From Cephalothrix spiralis (lineage: Eukaryota > Nemertea > Palaeonemertea > Archinemertea > Cephalotrichidae), in the NCBI GenBank assembly GCA_032353305.1, contig JAUCNG010417577.1, forward strand, positions 1 through 10,163: 10,163 nt of DNA, written 5' to 3'. The position numbers and the translations under genes are program-made. Shown here in pieces: positions 6,934 to 10,163 of the stretch (positions are counted from its first letter, which is position 1; each line of letters starts with the position of its first letter). Under the pieces are notes generated by a model. It did no database searches, was not told where the DNA came from, and worked only from the letters and a program-made list of their open reading frames with translations.

Positions 6934-6978
6934 TTTTCTTAGACTTTTCCCTGATTTCCGAGGTGGTCAGGTGCCCTG
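6934..6978 (+). repeat. Right-end fragment of a second CAGGGTG element
   Basis: GACTTTTCCCTGATTTCC followed by GAGGTGGTCAGGTGCCCTG (6960-6978) repeats the right end of the family directly after the copy that ends at 6933. Both right ends point the same way, which suggests nesting or tandem gain. Confidence 0.5.
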
Positions 6979-7015
6979 TTTTCTCTTTACTATATAACGA
7001 AAGATCAAAGTATAA

Positions 7016-7033
7016 CCCCCCCCCCAAAAAAAA
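7016..7033 (+). repeat. Homopolymer junction C10-A8
   Basis: A run of ten C (7016-7025) is followed by eight A (7026-7033). This is a mutable simple sequence, prone to length and sequencing errors. Confidence 0.8.
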
Positions 7034-7382
7034 TAATTTAAGAAATCATTTGTATCAAACATTTTTATAGATTAATTCATTATATTTCATTTTTCGGTAT
7101 ATATTGTATAAATATTTGATTTTCGAATTATTTTTAATGAAAAATTATTTTTGTTTCAAAATAACTCTTTTAACTGTATTTCAAAACATGCCAAGTACAA
7201 AATCGTCGACAATTTATTTAATGAAGCTTTCGAAAGGGGTAGACATTTAAAATATCAAATATTTATATGAAAATCATTTTATCAGGCTAGCTACTCAAGA
7301 TGGCATTTCCAGTGATATATTTATATCTATATCATTTTTATGAGAATACGATTTTCTAAATAAGAACCGAATTACCGAACTT
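7034..7382. other. Gene-free AT-rich stretch
   Basis: I see no gene, RNA or repeat family here. Minus-strand AATAAA and ATTAAA (plus-strand TTTATTTAAT at 7213-7222) are present but about 2.2 kb from the minus-strand stop codon at 9413, so a link to that gene is unlikely. Confidence 0.4.
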
Positions 7383-7520
7383 CAAATTGCTAAGATCAGG
7401 TCTAATGATATAGAGCCCATATCTGGAATTTCTAATAACTATAAGGTATACAAATTGGTAATATCAGGTCTAGAGATATAGAGCCCCTATCTGAAAGATG
7501 ATTAAATTTCTAATAACTTT
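7383..7520 (+). repeat. Diverged tandem repeat, two units
   Basis: Unit 1 (7383-7440) reads CAAATTGCTAAGATCAGGTC, then ATATAGAGCCC, ATCTG and TTTCTAATAACT. Unit 2 (7451-7520) has CAAATTGGTAATATCAGGTC, ATATAGAGCCC, ATCTG and TTTCTAATAACT in the same order with small insertions. It is an old local duplication of about 60-70 bases. Confidence 0.65.
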
Positions 7521-9098
7521 TTATACGGTATTTAGAGCTATTAGATCAGTTCAATGTTGAATATGTAAAATAATTTCGGAGGCGCCTTCTGTATCATGTA
7601 GACCGCCTAGCTTTAAAAATGAAGTAAACCATGCATACTCAAGGATTATCTTATTCAAAGTCTTACCATTTATGCTATCAAGAACCTGTTTTAGAGATGT
7701 CCACACAGAATAACTGAGCTTGAAATCGTTTTTGCAAAATATAAATTTTGTCATAAAGAAGTCAAACAAGATTTACAAAACTTGCCAGAAAAAGATTTAT
7801 ATATGTAACACATACTCCTCAACTTTAAACTTGTTGATGTTGACTGTTGATGGAAGAAAATATCATTTGACCTTTTCTGAAAACTCCTACACTTAACCAA
7901 TTTCATAATAGATTATTAATTCTAGTTGCTACAATGATATTGATTATAAAAATAATGTGGCTTAAATTTCGATATTACTGGCATTATCTAAAATTCTATT
8001 GTAACAAATACAGGTAATATTGATGAATTAAAGTAGGGAAAACATATCAAAAATAATTCTTTTATAAAAATATAATGATTGAACTTGTAAATCAAAAGAT
8101 ATTTTTTAGTAAAAATCAAAGTCAGTAATTTTGTTAATTCACAGCATAGAACATTTTCTCTAATTCCCATTTTAAAGGGACTAAGTTTTACTTTTCCAAA
8201 GCTTTTTCAAGGAAAAGTCAGCTTAAAATCCCCAATTCATTTTTCTTTTTTATAAAAATAAATGCATTGCTGATAACTCTAAGAGTTTACTCAAAAATAA
8301 CATTAGTAAGGAACCTAAGGAGAAAAGGCCCAAGAAAGCCTTACAACAGCAACAAGCTATAAATACATTAGTTTGGTTTTATCAGAGATTAACTACACCA
8401 CCTTAGAACCCTGTGCCAGGGACTCTTTACCGAATTTATAAAAAGTTTCTATCAGAACATACAACCATTATTTGGTCCTGCAAATGGAGATCAAACATGA
8501 TGTAGGATATTTTCTCAAATGCCCTTTAAAATTTCAAGTCAAGATCACCACAATGCAATAAGAGGTAATTATCATTTGCATTGATCAAAACCTCAAATAG
8601 AAGATTACATTAAATGTAGATATATATATTAAGTTAACAAACTGAATATAAATTTTACAAGTAGTCATATATAATAGTCTCAGGATAATACATGCTAAGT
8701 AGACATCAACCTTTGCCAAAACCAATTTCAAGCATGGACAGGCTATTCTCTAAATATTTCCTTTTAGAATTTAAAGCATGCCAAAAAATGAACATACATC
8801 AAGTCCTGACATCATAAAATGACACATGTCACCCAGTTTTGTAAACCAATTACTGCTGTGACGCATTAAAACCTAAAACAAAAATGTCAACCAAGTTAAA
8901 GGAATAAAGGTACAACCAAATTCACTTTCTGAAACTTCTTTATGACTGAGCGATATTACTGAAACTCAGCTAAACTAAATAAAACAAGCCTCATTGGTTT
9001 TCCATGCATCTTAATTATATTGACCGGTACTGACACCAATTGAGGTAATGACATGACTGGCCGGGTTTTGTTATTCTGACAGATGAAATGTACAGCAT
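7521..9098. other. Gene-free stretch, partly possible 3' UTR
   Basis: No gene is convincing. A 72-residue minus-strand frame (7551-7769) and a 60-residue one (7988-8170) have no recognisable domain. The part nearest 9098 could belong to the 3' UTR of the minus-strand gene ending at 9413. I find no minus-strand AATAAA or ATTAAA between 8200 and 9412; TATAAA variants occur (about 8247 and 8434), so the poly(A) site cannot be placed. Confidence 0.4.
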
Positions 9099-9158
9099 GC
9101 ATATACTGTTAAACCAGAGAACATTGGTGCATATACTGTTAAACCAGAGAACATCGGT
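9099..9158. repeat. 30-base tandem duplication
   Basis: GCATATACTGTTAAACCAGA plus ten more bases (9099-9128) is repeated at 9129-9158 with a single difference (T at 9125, C at 9155). It lies in the presumed 3' UTR or 3' flank of the minus-strand gene. The near-identity indicates a recent event. Confidence 0.9.
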
Positions 9159-9412
9159 TTAAATTTGTATGCGCTATGTACAATTTATCAGTCAGAATGT
9201 CTCTTTTTTCAACCACAGGTACCAGCTACTACCAATTGCGAATCATTTGGGAAAACACTGTCACCAACACTGGATAAATTTTTTGCTTTCTAGTTGGCAA
9301 AATATTCCCTTTCTTTTGTTCTATTTTTGAAATAGATCCTATCCAAATTTTGGCATGATACTAGAATTGATTTTTCTATCGTAACTATCCATATAGTATA
9401 AAGTTTGTCAGA

Positions 9413-9550
9413 TTAGCAGGAGACGTCCTGCGACAGATGCAACTCAACACTGTATTGGGTGGCCAACTGTGCATGCTCAGTGACAATGTCTTGAGCAGGC
9501 AGCAGATCGTACAAACTTTGCACTATTGTCTGATTGCTTTGAGCAAACGC
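9413..9550 (-). CDS. Terminal coding exon, unidentified protein C-terminus
   Basis: Read on the minus strand, the exon starts after ...AACAATTTAG (acceptor AG at 9552-9551) and runs 45 sense codons to TAA (9415-9413). It begins AFAQSNQTIVQSLYDLL and ends EHAQLATQYSVELHLSQDVSC. By my count it is about 49% GC, clearly richer than the AT-rich flanks. The upstream exon's donor and this acceptor are both phase 0, so the frame runs through. The peptide is mostly polar with spaced leucines, a tail that could be helical; there is no membrane segment or catalytic motif. I do not recognise the family. The AT-rich sequence before the acceptor is a poor polypyrimidine tract. No strong internal donor is visible, so this is most likely the last coding exon. 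Confidence 0.65.
   Translation of the reverse strand, partial: AFAQSNQTIVQSLYDLLPAQDIVTEHAQLATQYSVELHLSQDVSC
9416..9431 (-). other. mRNA hairpin directly before the stop codon
   Basis: In the transcript GCAGGA and TCCTGC form a perfect 6-base stem around a CGTC loop. The 3' arm ends at the last sense codon (TGC), immediately before TAA (9415-9413). The in-frame sequence after TAA stays open for 40 codons, to TAG at 9292-9290. Confidence 0.4.
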
Positions 9551-9566
9551 CTAAATTGTTTTTAAA

Positions 9567-9684
9567 ATTTTAGAGTTCTTGATATGTGAAAGGCCAGGTT
9601 GGTAAAGCAAAAAGAATTAGATTGATTTTAGAGTTCTTGATATGTGAAAGGCCAGGTTGGTAAAGCAAAAAGAATTAGATTGAT
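9567..9684. repeat. Perfect 58-base tandem duplication in the intron end
   Basis: Unit 1 (9567-9624) and unit 2 (9625-9682) are identical over 58 bases, and the repeat continues two more bases to 9684. The copies read ATTTTAGAGTTCTTGATATG and onward. On the gene strand the unit includes the pyrimidine-rich CTTTTTGCTTTACC and the CTCTAAAAT branch-site candidate, so part of the 3' splice region is doubled. No mismatch suggests recent origin, allelic variation or an assembly artefact. Confidence 0.95.
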
Positions 9685-9885
9685 ACTGTTACATGGATTT
9701 GAAAATTCTACGCCAGCTGGTGTGAACAAGAACCAAACAAACCTCATGATTTGATAACGGGAAATCAACCTAGGAAAAGCCTGCGAAGAAGTCACGATTT
9801 TGAAGGGGAAAATTATTCTGTTTTATTTAATTAAAGATACGGTAGGGCTTACTAGGCAGATCATTTCTAAACTAAAAAATGAGGC

Positions 9886-9906
9886 TATATAATATATATA
9901 TATATA
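9886..9906. repeat. TA-rich microsatellite
   Basis: A short TATATAATATAT... run with alternating TA from 9892 to 9906. It lies inside the intron and is likely length-polymorphic. Confidence 0.8.
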
Positions 9907-10101
9907 CATTGCACTTTAAGGGATAACCATCACTGAGTAAGGATATTTTACTTTACTTTTTAACAGAACTTAAATCTATATGATCCAATTTCCTACTACA
10001 TGATGATTATTGATAGATTAAAACAAAACGGTATGCAGCAATCATCTTCTCATGTGCGATTTAGGCTTAATAGCTAGAGTCATAACTCATAATTATCTCA
10101 C

Positions 10102-10163
10102 CTGAGGCGTTGTAGCCAATAATTGTTTATTTAAAGAATCCCTTTCTTTTTCTGAATCTTCAA
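10102..10163 (-). CDS. Penultimate coding exon (partial), coiled-coil-like
   Basis: On the minus strand an open frame enters at the window edge and reads EDSEKERDSLNKQLLATTPQ (codons 10161-10102). It stops exactly at a consensus donor, CAG|GTGAGA. The other two frames contain stops (TAA or TGA). It joins in phase 0 to the exon at 9550-9413, giving 65 visible residues. The charged EDSEKERDSLNKQLL stretch has coiled-coil character. The exon's 5' boundary is not certain: it may continue past the window, or begin at an AG close to the edge. The family is not recognised. Confidence 0.6.

Larger units (their letters stand above)
9551..10101 (-). other. Phase-0 intron, 551 bases
   Basis: The intron begins GTGAGA (10101-10096) and ends TTTAG (9555-9551). 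It contains the 58-base tandem duplication (9567-9684) next to the acceptor and a TA-rich run (9886-9906). A branch-site-like CTCTAAAA lies about 20-25 bases before the acceptor. No further exon is visible inside it. Confidence 0.6.

Noticed and set aside
7551-7769. 72-residue minus-strand frame, possibly an exon (contains SYSVWTSLKQVLDSIN before an ATG|GTAAGA donor-like site)
   Set aside because: The donor-like site is inside the frame and the acceptor side is ambiguous. No domain is recognised, and frames of this length are expected by chance in AT-rich DNA. RNA evidence would be needed.
9201-9293. Plus-strand acceptor-like TTTTTTCAACCACAG followed by an open stretch beginning at GTACCAGC
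   Set aside because: It lies on the opposite strand inside the presumed 3' UTR of the minus-strand gene. The open frames are only about 25-36 codons and no donor or partner exon is visible.
1-10163. CRISPR array, bacterial operon or phage segment
   Set aside because: No regularly spaced direct repeats, no dense coding, no ribosome-binding-site/ORF pairs. The spliced exons and SINE-like repeat indicate an animal genome.

Overview
The window looks like eukaryotic nuclear DNA, most likely from an invertebrate animal. It is AT-rich, has no bacterial-style gene packing, and none of its ATG-started reading frames is convincing. It holds dispersed transposon-like repeats, a tRNA-derived repeat, and at the right edge the last two coding exons of a spliced gene on the minus strand. 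The CAGGGTG-ended and TTTTAGGAG-rich repeats suggest a marine invertebrate, but that placement is from general impression and is weak.

The only gene I can support lies at 9413-10163 on the minus strand. An exon runs in from the window edge (10163-10102) and ends at a strong CAG|GTGAGA donor. A 551-base phase-0 intron follows (10101-9551), then a terminal exon (9550-9413) that starts after TTTAG and ends in TAA. Together they give 65 residues of a hydrophilic C-terminus whose family I do not recognise. The intron carries a perfect 58-base tandem duplication that ends 16 bases from the splice acceptor. The presumed 3' UTR carries a 30-base tandem duplication.

From left to right the rest is: a decayed end of a transposon-like repeat (132-470); a cluster of decayed fragments of a 'CCCTGACTTTTCCCTG' family (1128-2429); two diverged copies of one composite repeat containing a minus-strand tRNA-Leu/Ser-like A box (3274-3609 and 4266-4733); two short units of the CAGGGTG family with recognisable inverted ends (5282-5493 and 6738-6933); a distinct 389-base unit (5689-6077) with AGGCCTC/GAGGCCT ends and near-identical 8-base flanks; and a decayed 60-70-base repeat pair (7383-7520). 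The remaining stretches appear to be non-coding intergenic sequence.

The most useful observations are the unlisted terminal exons with the duplicated intron end, the 389-base unit with its probable target-site duplication, and the repeated composite around the two tRNA-like segments. I see no operon, CRISPR array, functional tRNA or rRNA, and no clear evidence of a novel multi-gene system.
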